Below are positions 27,901 through 37,909 of a stretch of 64,000 nt of DNA, in pieces. The position numbers and the translations under genes were made by a program. Positions within the stretch are counted from its first letter, which is position 1. The number at the start of each line of letters is the position of its first letter. The notes under the pieces are model-generated. The model did not search any database, was not told the DNA's origin, and was given only the letters and a program-made list of their open reading frames with translations. Source of the stretch: Enterobacter oligotrophicus (GTDB lineage Bacteria > Pseudomonadota > Gammaproteobacteria > Enterobacterales > Enterobacteriaceae). The stretch covers positions 3,720,001 through 3,784,000 of the forward strand of contig NZ_AP019007.1 in assembly GCF_009176645.1 (NCBI RefSeq), given 5' to 3'.

Positions 27901-28809
27901 GAGGTGAACGATATCGACGCCGATTTCTTTGCCCTCGGCGGACATTCGCTGCTGGCGATGCGCCTGGCCGCACAGCTCAGCCGTGCGTTTGACCGCAAAG
28001 TGACGCCGGGGCAAATTATGGTGGCGTCGACGGTCGGCAAGCTCAGCGCGTTGATGGATTCGCAGATGAGCGATGAGCAGGCACAGCGTCTGGGTTACGA
28101 GACGATCCTGCCGCTGCGCGAAAGCGACGGCCCGACGCTGTTCTGCTTCCACCCGGCATCCGGCTTTGCGTGGCAGTTTAGCGTGCTGGCGCGCTACCTC
28201 AGCCCGCGCTGGTCGATTACCGGTATTCAGTCACCGCGCCCGGCGGGGCCGATGCAGCAGTGTGCGGATCTGGATGGTGTGATCGCGCACCATCTGAATA
28301 CGTTGCGCGCACAACAACCGCATGGCCCGTATTATCTGTTCGGCTATTCACTCGGCGGCACGCTGGCGCAGGGTATTGCCGCGCGTCTGCGCGAGCAGGG
28401 TGAAGCGGTGGCGTTCCTCGGCCTGCTGGATACCTGGCCGCCGGAAACGCAGAACTGGGCGGAGAAAGAGGCCAACGGCCTTGACCCGGAAGTGCTGGCC
28501 GAAATCGAACGCGAACGCCAGGCGTTTATCGCTGCGCAGCAGGGGCAGGGCTCCGGCGAGCTGTTTAACGCCATTGAAGGCAACTACGCCGACGCGGTGC
28601 GGTTACTTACCACGGCGCACAGCTCACGCTTCGACGGCAAAGCAACGCTGTTTGTCGCCGAGCGCACGCGAACGATGGACCCGCAGCAGGCCTGGGCTCC
28701 GTGGGTGGGGGAGCTGGAGGTTTACAGCCAGGATTGCGCCCACGTGGATATTATCTCGCCGCAGGCGTTTGAGAAGATAGGGCCGGTGTTGAAGGGGATT
28801 TTGGGATAG
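24952..28809 (+). CDS. entF: Enterobactin synthase component F (NRPS)
   Basis: EntF (1285 residues; 1293 in E. coli) is the serine-activating nonribosomal peptide synthetase. In order: condensation domain with HHLLVDG (132-138); adenylation domain with IIFTSGSTGRPKGV (near 595); carrier domain with FFALGGHSLLAMR (serine near 998 receives the phosphopantetheine from EntD); thioesterase with FGYSLGG (near 1130), which cyclises three DHB-Ser units into enterobactin. A REP-like repeat follows. In E. coli fepE comes next; here it is absent. Confidence 0.96.
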   Translation: MNRLPLVAAQPGIWMAEQLSSLPNAWSVAHYTELKGDIDAPLLAKAIVAGMMQADTLRTRFTEDNGEVWQWVDESITLPEPSIVRADTHDDAVALMEADLNQNLRVDSGQPLAFHQLIQVGERRWYWYQRYHHLLVDGFSFPAITRQIAAIYSAWKKGEPAPESPFTPFADVVDEYQRYRDSEAYQRDGAFWAEQRRQLPPPVSLSSAPLPGRAATTDILRLKVTADSRAFSQLAQAAGPVQRTDLALALVALWLGRLTGRLDYAAGFIFMRRMGSAALTATGPVLNVLPLAVNIAPQESLPALALRLSSQLKKMRRHQRYDAEQIVRDSGRAAGDEALFGPVLNVKVFDYQLDIDGVDAITHTLATGPVNDLELALFPDEQGGLSIEILANKQRYDDATLTRHVARLNAMLTQFAANPDLRCGEVETVSEQEYQQLARINDTGLALPSTTLAELVAEQARNTPDAPALADAHIELNYRQMREQVVALANVLRERGVKPGDSVAVALPRSVFLTLALHGIVEAGAAWLPLDTGYPDDRLRMMLEDAKPSLLITTDEQLPRFSDLPVTTFSYNTLLPATDGEPLHLAKPEQTAYIIFTSGSTGRPKGVMVGHTAIVNRLKWMQDHYPLDASDVVAQKTPCSFDVSVWEFWWPFIAGAKLVMAEPDAHRDPQAMQSFFAQYGVTTTHFVPSMLAAFVASLTPENADCCKTLKQVFCSGEALPTELCREWEQLTHAPLHNLYGPTEAAVDVSWYPAFGPELAAVTGNSVPIGFPVWNTGLRILDAMMRPVPFGVAGDLYLTGIQLAQGYLGRPDLTASRFIADPFAPGERMYRTGDVARWLDNGAVEYLGRSDDQLKIRGQRIELGEIDRAMLSLPDVAQAVAHACVFNQAAATGGDARQLVGYVVSESGLPLDRDALLASLRAQLPPHMVPVVLLQISALPLSANGKLDRKALPLPELTSKTSGRAPESETEVAVAQAFTALLGCEVNDIDADFFALGGHSLLAMRLAAQLSRAFDRKVTPGQIMVASTVGKLSALMDSQMSDEQAQRLGYETILPLRESDGPTLFCFHPASGFAWQFSVLARYLSPRWSITGIQSPRPAGPMQQCADLDGVIAHHLNTLRAQQPHGPYYLFGYSLGGTLAQGIAARLREQGEAVAFLGLLDTWPPETQNWAEKEANGLDPEVLAEIERERQAFIAAQQGQGSGELFNAIEGNYADAVRLLTTAHSSRFDGKATLFVAERTRTMDPQQAWAPWVGELEVYSQDCAHVDIISPQAFEKIGPVLKGILG

Positions 28810-28816
28810 TGAAAAT

Positions 28817-28887
28817 GCCCGGTGGCGCTGCGCTTACCGGGCCTACACGTCGAACGTAGGCCGGGTAAGGCGAAGCCGCCACCCGGC
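28817..28887. repeat. REP/BIME-like palindromic pair (entF-fepC)
   Basis: Facing palindromes (GGTGGCGCTGCGCTTACCGG and the inverted GGGTAAGGCGAAGCCGCCAC) fill the convergent junction where E. coli carries fepE. Confidence 0.8.
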
Positions 28888-28889
28888 AA

Positions 28890-29684
28890 TTACCGCCGAC
28901 CCAACGGCACCACCAGCGGCGTACCCGCCACCGGATCGTCAATAATCATGCAGCGCATACCGTAGATCCGCTCGATCAACTCCGGCGTCACAATCGCTTT
29001 CGGCGCGCCCTGCGCCACAATCTCACCGTCCCGCAGTGCAATCAGATGCGTGGCGTAGCGGCAGGCCTGATTCAAATCATGCAGCACCGCCGCCAGCGTA
29101 TACCCCTGCGTGCGGTTCAGTTCGCTCAGCAGCTCCAGCAGGTCAATCTGGTGGCTGATATCCAGCCAGGTTGTCGGCTCATCCAGCAGCATGATGGAGG
29201 TTTCCTGCGCCAGCACCATCGCGATCCACGCCCGCTGGCGCTGCCCGCCGGAGAGGGTGTCCACGCTTTGCTGTGCGAGATCGGTAATGCCCGTCGCCTG
29301 CATCGCCCGATTCACCGCCTCGTCGTCCTCTTTGCGCCAGCGGGTAAACAGCGGCTGGTGCGGGTAGCGCCCGCGCGAGACCAGCTCCTGCACCGTAATA
29401 TCGCCCGGCGTGGTGGCATTTTGCGCCAGCAGCCCAATGCGGCGTGCCACCTCTTTGCTGGCGAAGCGCTGGATCTGCTCGCCGTCGAGATACACGCAAC
29501 CCTCAACCGGCGTCATCAGACGGCTGAGGGTGCGCAGCAGGGTCGATTTGCCGCAACCGTTCGGGCCGATAATCGCCGTAAAGTGACCATCCGGGATTGC
29601 CACGCTTAAATCGCGGGCAATGATTTTTTTGCCATAGCCGAGGGTTAAGTTTTCGCCGCGCAAGCGGGATGCTGTGTCTGTCAT
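28890..29684 (-). CDS. fepC: Ferric enterobactin ABC transporter ATP-binding protein
   Basis: FepC (264 residues from the ATG at 29684) powers ferric enterobactin transport across the inner membrane. Walker A is GPNGCGKST, signature LSGGQRQR, Walker B IMLLDEPTTWLD. A longer reading from 29825 lies inside fepG and is rejected. It overlaps fepG by 4 bases. Confidence 0.96.
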   Translation of the reverse strand: MTDTASRLRGENLTLGYGKKIIARDLSVAIPDGHFTAIIGPNGCGKSTLLRTLSRLMTPVEGCVYLDGEQIQRFASKEVARRIGLLAQNATTPGDITVQELVSRGRYPHQPLFTRWRKEDDEAVNRAMQATGITDLAQQSVDTLSGGQRQRAWIAMVLAQETSIMLLDEPTTWLDISHQIDLLELLSELNRTQGYTLAAVLHDLNQACRYATHLIALRDGEIVAQGAPKAIVTPELIERIYGMRCMIIDDPVAGTPLVVPLGRR

Positions 29685-30673
29685 TTCTTGCGTGACTCCT
29701 GAACGAGCAACACGATGAGGTAAATCCCGCCGAGGCTGACGGTCACCACGCCCACCGGAAGTTGATAAGGCATAAACAGCTGCTGGGCGCAGAGATCGGC
29801 GGCCAGCAACAACAACGCACCGCACAGCGCCGCCTGGGTTAAGCCCCAGCGTGCCGTGCCGCTGAGACGCCGCGCAATGTGCGGTGCCACCAGCGCGATA
29901 AATGAGATCGGCCCGGCAATGGCGGTAGCGGCGGCTGTCAGTAATACCGCCACCAGCATCAACATCAGGCGCGAGCGCTCAACGCCGACGCCCAGCGCAC
30001 AGGCGCTGTCATCACCCATTTCCAGCAGGCGCATGCGGCGCACCAGCAGCAGCGCGCCAACAAACATCAGTAAAATGAGCGGGGCAGCAGGCCAGGTTTT
30101 GCCCCACGTCAGGCCGTTCAGTGAACCGGCATACCACAGCCCGGCGGAGAGCGCAGTTTCAAGCGAGGCCTGCAGTAACAGCCAGGTGTTAAAGGCCATC
30201 AGCATGGCGCGCACGCCGATACCGATGATGATCAGGCGGAAGGTGTCGATACCGTTGCGCCAGGCCAGCAGCCAGATAATCAACGAAGTTAAAATGCCGC
30301 CAGTCATTGCCGTAAAGGTAATTGCCGTCAGGTGCTGACCGAACAGCACCATCGCCACCAGTACGCCGCTCCAGGCCCCCGTGTTGAGGCCCATCACGTC
30401 CGGGCTGCCGAGCGGGTTGCGCATCAGCGACTGGAAAATCGCACCGCTGACACCCAGCGCCGCACCGACCAGAATCGCCATCGCCACACGCGGCAGCCGC
30501 CATTCCGTCACCACCAGGGTGATATTGCGCGGCGCGCTGCCGAGCAGGGCATTAAAGACCTGGGCAAAATCGAGCGTTACCGCGCCGCTGCGCAGGCTCC
30601 AGACCGCCAGCAGCACAATGGCGGCAATCAGCAGGGACACGCTGGTCACTAAACGACGGGACGGGGCCATCAT
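29681..30673 (-). CDS. fepG: Ferric enterobactin ABC transporter permease
   Basis: FepG (330 residues) is a FecCD-type permease with about nine membrane segments; GAALGVSGAIFQSLMRNPLGSPDVMG is the family landmark. It pairs with FepD and overlaps fepD and fepC by 4 bases each. Confidence 0.96.
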   Translation of the reverse strand: MMAPSRRLVTSVSLLIAAIVLLAVWSLRSGAVTLDFAQVFNALLGSAPRNITLVVTEWRLPRVAMAILVGAALGVSGAIFQSLMRNPLGSPDVMGLNTGAWSGVLVAMVLFGQHLTAITFTAMTGGILTSLIIWLLAWRNGIDTFRLIIIGIGVRAMLMAFNTWLLLQASLETALSAGLWYAGSLNGLTWGKTWPAAPLILLMFVGALLLVRRMRLLEMGDDSACALGVGVERSRLMLMLVAVLLTAAATAIAGPISFIALVAPHIARRLSGTARWGLTQAALCGALLLLAADLCAQQLFMPYQLPVGVVTVSLGGIYLIVLLVQESRKK

Positions 30674-31674
30674 GCGCCACCTCCGCGTTTACGCCGCACC
30701 AGGAAGATCAGCACCGGCGCGCCAATAAAGGCGCTCACCACCGACACGCGCAGTTCACCGGGCACCAAAAGACGGCCCAGCACATCGGCAAACAGCAGCA
30801 GGGCAGGTGTTGCCAGCAGCGTGACGGGCAATGACCAGCGGTGATCGGCCCCTACCAGCCAGCGCGCCATATGCGGCATCATCAGGCCGATAAAGGCAAT
30901 CGGGCCGACCACCGCCGTCGCGCTACCGCACAGGACGGTGATCGCGAGAAGACCCATCAACTGCGTGCGTGCCACGCGGTTGCCGAGCGCGGTAGCGGTG
31001 TCGCTGCCGAGGCTCAGGCTGTTCAGCGCGCGGCTTAAAAACAGCACCACGACGGCGGCGATAATCACCGGAACAATAACCACTTTTAAGGTTTCGAGTG
31101 TGCGGATATCCAGCGAACCGGCCTGCCAGAAGCGCAACTGATCGTAGACATCCGGGTTAAGCAGAGCGATGCCGTTCGATAATCCTTCCAGCACCGCCGC
31201 GAGCGCAACACCTGCAAGCGTCAGACGTACCGGGCTGAGCTGTCCACCGCCCTGGCTGCCGGTAAAGGCCACCACCAGCGACGCCGCCAGCGCGCCGCAA
31301 AAGGCCATCACCAGTTGTTCAGACGGAGAGGTGAAACCAAACAGTGCCGCGCCGAGCACAATGGCGAAACTGGCACCAGAGTTCACGCCGAGAATGCCAG
31401 GGTCCGCCAGCGGGTTGCGGGTGAGGGTTTGCATCAGGGCACCGGCAAGCCCGAGCGCACCACCGGCCAGCAGGCCAGCAAGGGTTCGCGGCAGACGAGC
31501 ATCCAGCACGATGATGCAGTCGGCACTCTGGCAGGTACCGGAGAGCGCATCGACAATAACGGATGCGGGCAGCGGTTTCGCGCCGACCAGCAGGCTGAGT
31601 GCAATCGCAAGGATCAACAGTAGCAACAACACGGGTACGGCAATGGCACGCACCGTGGAGGAGGAAAACGACAT
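30670..31674 (-). CDS. fepD: Ferric enterobactin ABC transporter permease
   Basis: FepD (334 residues from MSFSSSTVRAIAV at 31674) is the other FecCD-type permease; GALGLAGALMQTLTRNPLADPGILG is the family landmark. An in-frame ATG at 31686 adds MDVA; neither start has a strong ribosome binding site and the first base could be off by four codons. It heads fepDGC and faces entS across a Fur-box promoter. Confidence 0.95.
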   Translation of the reverse strand: MSFSSSTVRAIAVPVLLLLLILAIALSLLVGAKPLPASVIVDALSGTCQSADCIIVLDARLPRTLAGLLAGGALGLAGALMQTLTRNPLADPGILGVNSGASFAIVLGAALFGFTSPSEQLVMAFCGALAASLVVAFTGSQGGGQLSPVRLTLAGVALAAVLEGLSNGIALLNPDVYDQLRFWQAGSLDIRTLETLKVVIVPVIIAAVVVLFLSRALNSLSLGSDTATALGNRVARTQLMGLLAITVLCGSATAVVGPIAFIGLMMPHMARWLVGADHRWSLPVTLLATPALLLFADVLGRLLVPGELRVSVVSAFIGAPVLIFLVRRKRGGGA

Positions 31675-31690
31675 AGCAACATCCATGATG

Positions 31691-31716
31691 TGATAATGAT
31701 ATTAATTATCGTTATC
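31691..31716. promoter_or_regulatory. Fur box in the fepD-entS promoter
   Basis: TGATAATGATATTAATTATC continuing with GTTATC is a run of Fur hexamers between divergent fepD and entS, in the same place as the E. coli Fur operator. Confidence 0.85.
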
Positions 31717-31785
31717 TATCTTATTTGGCTATGTTAGCATGTGCGCCCATGAAATTGGTAGATCGTTAGACCTCAAGGCCTTGTC

Positions 31786-33024
31786 ATGAATCAAAAATCC
31801 TGGCTGCTCAACCTCAGCCTGTTGAAAACGCACCCGGCGTTTCGAGCGGTTTTTATCGCTCGTTTTATCTCCATTTTATCCCTCGGTCTGCTTGGCGTTG
31901 CCGTACCGGTGCAGATCCAGACCATGACCCACTCCAGCTGGCTGGTGGGCTTGTCCGTCACCCTGACCGGCGGGGCGATGTTTGTCGGGCTGATGGTGGG
32001 CGGCGTGCTGGCAGACCGATACGAGCGTAAAAAGCTGATCCTGCTGGCGCGTGGCACCTGCGGCGTGGGTTTTGTCGGGCTGTGTCTGAACGCGATGCTG
32101 CCGGAGCCATCATTAATTGCGATTTATGCCCTGGGGCTGTGGGACGGCTTTTTTGCTTCACTCGGTGTGACGGCGTTGCTGGCAGCCACACCTGCGCTGG
32201 TCGGGCGTGAAAACCTGATGCAGGCAGGGGCGATTACCATGCTTACCGTCCGTCTGGGCTCGGTGATTTCACCGATGGTTGGCGGCCTGCTGCTGGCGAC
32301 CGGCAACGTGGCGTGGAACTACGGCCTGGCGGCGGCGGGGACCTTTATCACCACCTTAACGCTGCTGCGTCTGCCGCTGCTTCCACCGCCCCCGCAGCCG
32401 CGTGAGCATCCGCTCAAGTCGCTGATGGCCGCCATTCGTTTTCTGTTCAGCAATCCACTGATTGGCGGTATTGCGCTGCTCGGCGGTCTGTTGACCATGG
32501 CGAGCGCCGTGCGCGTGCTTTACCCGGCGCTGGCGGGGGAGTGGCAGATGAGCGCTTCAGAGATTGGCGTGCTGTATGCTGCCATTCCGCTTGGCGCGGC
32601 GTGCGGAGCGCTGACCAGCGGCAACCTGGCGCAGAGCGCTCGTCCTGGCCTTATCATGCTGGTAGCGACGCTGGCCTCGTTTATCGCCATTGGGTTCTTC
32701 AGCCTGATGCCTGTGTGGGCGCTGGGCGTGATCTGCCTGGTGATCTTCGGCTGGTTGAGCGCCATCAGTTCTCTGCTGCAATACACCCTGATCCAGACCC
32801 AGACTCCGGAAGGGATGCTCGGTCGCATTAACGGCCTGTGGACGGCGCAAAACGTAACGGGCGATGCGATTGGCGCGGCGATCCTCGGCGGGCTGGGGGC
32901 AATCATGACGCCGGTGGCGTCGGCGAGCAGCAGCGGGTTTGTGCTGGCGATTATTGGCGTGATTTTATTAATGTCGTTGGCAGAATTGCGCCGATTCAGG
33001 CAGGAGAGTGTGTTGACCTTGTAG
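31786..33024 (+). CDS. entS: Enterobactin exporter
   Basis: EntS (412 residues) is a 12-segment MFS transporter that exports enterobactin to the periplasm. The MFS loop 2-3 motif [12 protein letters not shown] and the symmetrical second half with its own loop are visible. It is divergent from fepDGC and ends 77 bases before convergent fepB, the gap being filled by a REP-like pair. Confidence 0.95.
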   Translation: MNQKSWLLNLSLLKTHPAFRAVFIARFISILSLGLLGVAVPVQIQTMTHSSWLVGLSVTLTGGAMFVGLMVGGVLADRYERKKLILLARGTCGVGFVGLCLNAMLPEPSLIAIYALGLWDGFFASLGVTALLAATPALVGRENLMQAGAITMLTVRLGSVISPMVGGLLLATGNVAWNYGLAAAGTFITTLTLLRLPLLPPPPQPREHPLKSLMAAIRFLFSNPLIGGIALLGGLLTMASAVRVLYPALAGEWQMSASEIGVLYAAIPLGAACGALTSGNLAQSARPGLIMLVATLASFIAIGFFSLMPVWALGVICLVIFGWLSAISSLLQYTLIQTQTPEGMLGRINGLWTAQNVTGDAIGAAILGGLGAIMTPVASASSSGFVLAIIGVILLMSLAELRRFRQESVLTL

Positions 33025-33088
33025 GTCGGGTAAGGCGTAGCCGCCACCCGACAAAACGCCCGGTGGCGCTGCGCTTACCGGGCCTACG
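33021..33088. repeat. REP/BIME-like palindromic pair (entS-fepB)
   Basis: GGTCGGGTAAGGCGTAGCCG and the facing GGTGGCGCTGCGCTTACCGG lie at the convergent end of entS and fepB; the first overlaps the entS stop codon. Confidence 0.8.
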
Positions 33089-33101
33089 TGGAACGTGCCA
33101 C

Positions 33102-34061
33102 TTATTTAAAAATTGTATTTAAACGCTGCAACACCAGCATCGCGCTGTAATAATCCAGGCGGAACGTCTCGGTTCCTAATGCCCAGACGCGCTTGTTCTG
33201 CACCGCCGGCAGGTGTGCCAGAAGTGGATTGGCGTAGATCGCATCCACGTCTTTTTGATCGCCGGCAAACAGGAACAGCCCTTCACCGTTTAGCCCGGTC
33301 GCCAGATTTTCCCCACCTAACTGAATAATGTCGTGACGCTTGCCCTGGCTTTGTGAGGTGTTCATGCCAGCAGGCAGCTCAGCCAGCGTAAAGCCGAGTT
33401 GATGCAGCAGCTTGCCCTGTGCCGATTCCGCCGTCCACAGGTTGGCGCTGTGTGCGGCGGCAGTATAGACAATTGCGTTGACCGGCTGTGGCGGCAGCGT
33501 CATCTGCTGTTTTACCTGAGCGAGTTGTTTATCGAATGCGGCAATACGTTCAGCGGCCTGTTTTTCCTGACCGGTAATTGTCCCCAACTGTTTCAGCAGT
33601 TCCTGCCAGCTTTTATCGTCATAGTTGATGATAAGCGTCGGGGCGATGGCCGAAAGCTGATCGTAGAGCGCCAGTGCGGAATCCCCGCCTGTGGCGCTGA
33701 TCAAAATCAGGTCCGGCATCTGCGCGGCTACCGCTTCGGAGCTCGGCTCGCCAATGTACAGACGTGCGAGCTTACGCTGCTTCGCGATGTCGCCCCACTG
33801 GCGCAGGAAGCCCTGGGCATCGGCTACCCGGTTATTTGGCGTGGTGGCACCGCTGGCGACCACCGGCGCGTCGATTGCCAGCAGGGAGCCGGTTAACGTC
33901 ACGCTGGTGGAGACAATGCGCGTCGGTTTGCTTTCAAGCGTGTGAACCCCACGGCTGTCGGTGACCTGACGGGGCCAGTCAGCGGCGGTGGCTGAGGTTA
34001 GTCCTAAAACAAAAAGTCCTGTTAAAAGAAGGGCATTACGGCAAACGGCGGGAAGTTTCAC
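33102..34061 (-). CDS. fepB: Ferric enterobactin periplasmic binding protein
   Basis: FepB (319 residues) carries ferric enterobactin from FepA to FepDG. The signal peptide is residues 1-26 (TSATA, cleavage before ADWPRQ). The class III binding-protein text [22 protein letters not shown] and [21 protein letters not shown] is present. It is monocistronic and divergent from entCEBAH. Confidence 0.95.
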   Translation of the reverse strand: MKLPAVCRNALLLTGLFVLGLTSATAADWPRQVTDSRGVHTLESKPTRIVSTSVTLTGSLLAIDAPVVASGATTPNNRVADAQGFLRQWGDIAKQRKLARLYIGEPSSEAVAAQMPDLILISATGGDSALALYDQLSAIAPTLIINYDDKSWQELLKQLGTITGQEKQAAERIAAFDKQLAQVKQQMTLPPQPVNAIVYTAAAHSANLWTAESAQGKLLHQLGFTLAELPAGMNTSQSQGKRHDIIQLGGENLATGLNGEGLFLFAGDQKDVDAIYANPLLAHLPAVQNKRVWALGTETFRLDYYSAMLVLQRLNTIFK

Positions 34062-34203
34062 AGAGCGGCATCCTGTTTTTGTTGAAGTTAATGCTTCTCA
34101 TTTTCATGATTGCAGTGAAGGGATGCAAGCAATAGTCGCACAAGTTGTTTGCTCTGCGGTTGACACCGGGGCGCTGTAAGATTAGGTTAGCCGTCGAAAA
34201 TAT

Positions 34204-34222
34204 AAATGATAATCATTATTAC
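34204..34222. promoter_or_regulatory. Fur box in the fepB-entC promoter
   Basis: AAATGATAATCATTATTAC contains TGATAATCATTATTA, one or two bases from the 7-1-7 Fur consensus, 28 bases before entC. Confidence 0.85.
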
Positions 34223-34248
34223 TGCTTTTATCATTTTAGGAGGATGAT

Positions 34249-35424
34249 ATGGATACGTCATTGGCTGAGGACATCCAGCACACCGCGACCACGCTGCAAT
34301 CAGACAGCTTTTTCTTTATGTCGCCCTATCGCAGTTTTACCACGTCAGGCTGTTTTACCCGCTTCTCTGAATCCGCCGTTGGCGGTGACGATCCGGCTGG
34401 ACATTTCCAGCAAAAATTAGCCCAGGCTTTCCAGAACGCAAAGGCCAGCGGCATTGCCCATCCGATTATGGTGGGTGCGATTCCGTTCGATACCCGCAAA
34501 CCGTCGTCCCTGTTTATTCCCCAAAGCTGGCAGACCTTTTCTCGCCCGGCGCGTCAGCAGTCCGCACGTTATGTGGCGGGCGCACAGGCGCTGAATGTCG
34601 AAAAACGTACCGAGATCCCGCCACAGCCTGTTTTTGAAGAGATGGTTGCGCGTGCCGCCGCGCTTACCGCGACGCCGAAGGTGAACAAAGTGGTGCTGTC
34701 GCGTCTGATTGATATCGAGACCGACAAAACCATTGATAGCGGTGCGCTGCTGGAACGTCTGATCGCTCAGAACCCGGCAAGTTTTAACTTCCACGTGCCG
34801 CTGGAAGACGGTGGTGTGCTGCTGGGCGCAAGCCCGGAACTGCTGCTGCGCAAAGAGGGCGCGCACTTTAGCTCGCTGCCGCTGGCAGGCTCTGCGCGGC
34901 GTCAGCCGGACGATGTGCTGGACCGTGAAGCAGGCAACAAGCTGCTGGCATCCGAAAAAGACCGCCACGAGCACGACCTGGTGACGCAGGCGATGAAAAC
35001 CATTCTGGAGCCGCGCAGCCATCATCTGAGCATGCCTGCCTCTCCGCAGCTGATCACCACGCCGACGCTGTGGCATCTGGCGACGCCGGTAGAAGGCGAG
35101 GCGCGTGAAAACGAGAACGCTCTCACGCTGGCTTGCCTGCTGCACCCGACGCCAGCCCTGAGCGGCTTCCCGCATCAGGCGGCGAAACAGCTGATTGCCG
35201 AGCTGGAGCCGTTCGACCGCGAACTGTTCGGCGGCATTGTCGGCTGGTGTGACAGCGAAGGTAACGGTGAGTGGGTGGTGACCATACGCTGCGCGCGCCT
35301 GCATGAAAACAGTGTTCGCCTGTTTGCGGGGGCAGGCATTGTGCCCGCCTCCTCCCCGGTGGGCGAGTGGCGCGAAACCGGCGTAAAACTCTCCACCATG
35401 CTGAACGTCTTTGGTTTGCATTAA
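34249..35424 (+). CDS. entC: Isochorismate synthase
   Basis: EntC (391 residues) converts chorismate to isochorismate, the entry step of enterobactin synthesis. It is a chorismate-binding enzyme with [25 protein letters not shown] and, near the end, [21 protein letters not shown] and [14 protein letters not shown], which carry the Mg2+ and substrate contacts. AGGAGG precedes the ATG at 34249. It is first in the entCEBAH operon. Confidence 0.96.
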   Translation: MDTSLAEDIQHTATTLQSDSFFFMSPYRSFTTSGCFTRFSESAVGGDDPAGHFQQKLAQAFQNAKASGIAHPIMVGAIPFDTRKPSSLFIPQSWQTFSRPARQQSARYVAGAQALNVEKRTEIPPQPVFEEMVARAAALTATPKVNKVVLSRLIDIETDKTIDSGALLERLIAQNPASFNFHVPLEDGGVLLGASPELLLRKEGAHFSSLPLAGSARRQPDDVLDREAGNKLLASEKDRHEHDLVTQAMKTILEPRSHHLSMPASPQLITTPTLWHLATPVEGEARENENALTLACLLHPTPALSGFPHQAAKQLIAELEPFDRELFGGIVGWCDSEGNGEWVVTIRCARLHENSVRLFAGAGIVPASSPVGEWRETGVKLSTMLNVFGLH

Positions 35425-35433
35425 GGAATACTC

Positions 35434-37044
35434 ATGACCATTCCCTTTACCCGTTGGCCTGAGGACTTTGCCCGACGCTACCGTGAAAAAGGCTACTGGC
35501 AGGATCGGCCGCTGACCCACATCCTGACGGATCATGCGGATAACGATGCCGTGGCGATTATCGACGGCGAGCGACACATCACGTACCGCGCGTTTCATCA
35601 GGCGGTGAACAACCTGGCGTCAGCACTGCAGGCGCAGGGTATCCATCGCGGTGAGACGGCGCTGGTGCAGCTTGGCAACGTGGCTGAATTTTACATCACC
35701 TTCTTCGCCCTGTTGCAAATCGGTGTTGCGCCAGTCAACGCGCTTTTCAGCCACCAGCGCAGCGAACTGAATGCCTATGCCACGCAGATTAAACCCGCAC
35801 TGCTGATTGCCGACCGCGAGCACACGCTGTTTGCGGGCGATGATTTCCTCAATCGCTTTGTGGATGAACACCGCTCGGTGCGCGTTGTGCTGCTGCGCGG
35901 CGACAAGGGTGAACATGCCCTGGACGCGGCAATTGCTCGTCCGGCGGATAATTTCATCCCGAACCCGACGCCTGCCGACGAAGTGGCGTTTTTCCAGCTC
36001 TCTGGCGGCAGCACCGGCACGCCGAAGCTGATCCCGCGCACGCACAACGACTACGACTACAGCATTCGTCGCAGCAACGAGATTTGCAATATTACCGCTG
36101 ACACCCGTTATCTGAATGCGCTGCCCGCCGCGCATAACTACGCCATGAGTTCGCCGGGATCGCTGGGGATTTTCACGGCAGGCGGTTGCGTGGTGCTGGC
36201 GAACGATCCGAGCGCCACGCTCTGCTTCCCGCTGATTGAAAAGCATCAGATCAACGTGACGTCTCTGGTGCCACCGGCAGTCAGCCTGTGGCTGCAGGCG
36301 ATTGCTGAAGGTGCGGGGAACGGTCAGCTCAAATCCCTGAAGCTGTTGCAGGTGGGCGGCGCACGTCTGTCCGCTACGCTCGCCGCCCGTATTCCGGCAG
36401 AGATTGGCTGCCAGCTTCAGCAGGTGTTCGGTATGGCGGAAGGGCTGGTGAACTACACCGCGCTCGACGACACGCCGGAACGCATTATGAATACTCAGGG
36501 CCGCCCAATGTGCCCGGACGATGAAGTGTGGGTGGCGGATGAGAACGGTAATCCGCTCCCGCGCGGGGAAGTCGGCCGCTTAATGACGCGTGGGCCGTAC
36601 ACCTTCCGCGGCTATTTCAACAGCCCGGAACATAACGCCAGTGCTTTCGATGCGGACGGTTTCTACTGCTCTGGCGATCTTATCGCCATCGACGAGCAGG
36701 GTTACATCACCGTGCAGGGACGCGAGAAAGATCAGATCAACCGTGGTGGCGAGAAGATCGCCGCAGAAGAGATCGAAAACCTGCTGTTGCGCCACGAATC
36801 GGTGATCCACGCCGCGCTGGTGAGCATGGAAGACAGCCTGCTGGGTGAAAAGAGCTGCGCGTATCTGGTGGTGAAACAGCCCCTGCGCGCGGTGGAGGTT
36901 CGTCGCTTCCTGCGGGAACAGGGCGTTGCCGAATTCAAACTGCCGGACCGCGTGGAGAGCGTTGATGCGCTTCCGTTAACGCCCGTCGGCAAAGTCGATA
37001 AAAAACAGTTGCGCCTGTGGCTTGCTGAACGCGCCCAGGGCTGA
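35434..37044 (+). CDS. entE: 2,3-dihydroxybenzoate-AMP ligase
   Basis: EntE (536 residues) activates 2,3-dihydroxybenzoate with ATP and loads it on the EntB carrier domain. It is a stand-alone adenylation enzyme: core motif [19 protein letters not shown], later [14 protein letters not shown], and the C-terminal lysine in [13 protein letters not shown]. It follows entC by 9 bases. Confidence 0.96.
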   Translation: MTIPFTRWPEDFARRYREKGYWQDRPLTHILTDHADNDAVAIIDGERHITYRAFHQAVNNLASALQAQGIHRGETALVQLGNVAEFYITFFALLQIGVAPVNALFSHQRSELNAYATQIKPALLIADREHTLFAGDDFLNRFVDEHRSVRVVLLRGDKGEHALDAAIARPADNFIPNPTPADEVAFFQLSGGSTGTPKLIPRTHNDYDYSIRRSNEICNITADTRYLNALPAAHNYAMSSPGSLGIFTAGGCVVLANDPSATLCFPLIEKHQINVTSLVPPAVSLWLQAIAEGAGNGQLKSLKLLQVGGARLSATLAARIPAEIGCQLQQVFGMAEGLVNYTALDDTPERIMNTQGRPMCPDDEVWVADENGNPLPRGEVGRLMTRGPYTFRGYFNSPEHNASAFDADGFYCSGDLIAIDEQGYITVQGREKDQINRGGEKIAAEEIENLLLRHESVIHAALVSMEDSLLGEKSCAYLVVKQPLRAVEVRRFLREQGVAEFKLPDRVESVDALPLTPVGKVDKKQLRLWLAERAQG

Positions 37045-37054
37045 GGAACAGAGT

Positions 37055-37909
37055 ATGGCCATTCCAAAATTAACCGCTTACGCACTGCCAACCGCCGCAG
37101 ACCTGCCGACCAATAAGGTGAACTGGGCGTTTGAGCCAGAACGCGCCGCGCTGTTGATTCATGATATGCAGGAGTACTTCCTGAACTTCTGGGGTGAAAA
37201 CAGCGCGATGATGCAACAAGTGGTGGCGAATATCGCCAAACTGCGTGCGTACTGCAAAGAACACAATATTCCGGTGTACTACACCGCCCAGCCGAAAGAG
37301 CAGAGCGATGAAGACCGTGCGCTGCTGAACGACATGTGGGGGCCGGGCCTGACCCGTTCGCCGGAACAACAGCGTATCGTGGCTGAACTGACGCCGGACG
37401 AAGCGGACACGGTGCTGGTGAAGTGGCGCTACAGCGCGTTCCACCGCTCGCCGCTGGAGCAGATGCTAAAAGAGACCGGCCGCAACCAGCTGTTGATCAC
37501 TGGCGTTTACGCGCACATTGGTTGCATGACCACCGCCACCGATGCGTTTATGCGTGATATCAAGCCGTTCTTTATTGCCGACGCACTGGCCGATTTCACC
37601 CGCGACGAGCACCTGATGTCGCTGAAATACGTGGCAGGGCGCTCTGGCCGCGTGGTGATGACCGACGATCTGCTGCCGTCCATTCCGGTATCGAAAGCGG
37701 AATTGCGTGAAATCGTCCTGCCGCTGCTGGACGAATCCGATGAGCCGATGGATGACGAAAACCTGATTGATTACGGTCTGGACTCGGTGCGCATGATGGC
37801 GCTGGCGGCGCGCTGGCGCAAAGTACACGGCGATATCGATTTTGTGATGCTGGCAAAAAATCCGACCATTGACGCCTGGTGGGCGCTGCTTTCCCGTGAG
37901 GTGAAGTGA
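37055..37909 (+). CDS. entB: Isochorismatase / aryl carrier protein
   Basis: EntB (284 residues from MAIPKLTAY) has two domains. Residues 1 to ~210 are the isochorismatase that makes 2,3-dihydro-2,3-dihydroxybenzoate: LLIHDMQEYFLNFW with the catalytic aspartate, and KWRYSAFHRSPLEQML. The C-terminal ~75 residues are an aryl carrier domain with the phosphopantetheine serine in DYGLDSVRMM. It starts 10 bases after entE and its stop overlaps the entA start by one base. Confidence 0.96.
   Translation: MAIPKLTAYALPTAADLPTNKVNWAFEPERAALLIHDMQEYFLNFWGENSAMMQQVVANIAKLRAYCKEHNIPVYYTAQPKEQSDEDRALLNDMWGPGLTRSPEQQRIVAELTPDEADTVLVKWRYSAFHRSPLEQMLKETGRNQLLITGVYAHIGCMTTATDAFMRDIKPFFIADALADFTRDEHLMSLKYVAGRSGRVVMTDDLLPSIPVSKAELREIVLPLLDESDEPMDDENLIDYGLDSVRMMALAARWRKVHGDIDFVMLAKNPTIDAWWALLSREVK

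Noticed and set aside
34417..35598. 393-codon minus-strand open frame
   Set aside because: It is antisense to entC and entE, which are certain genes, and has the Arg/Gln/His bias of a shadow.
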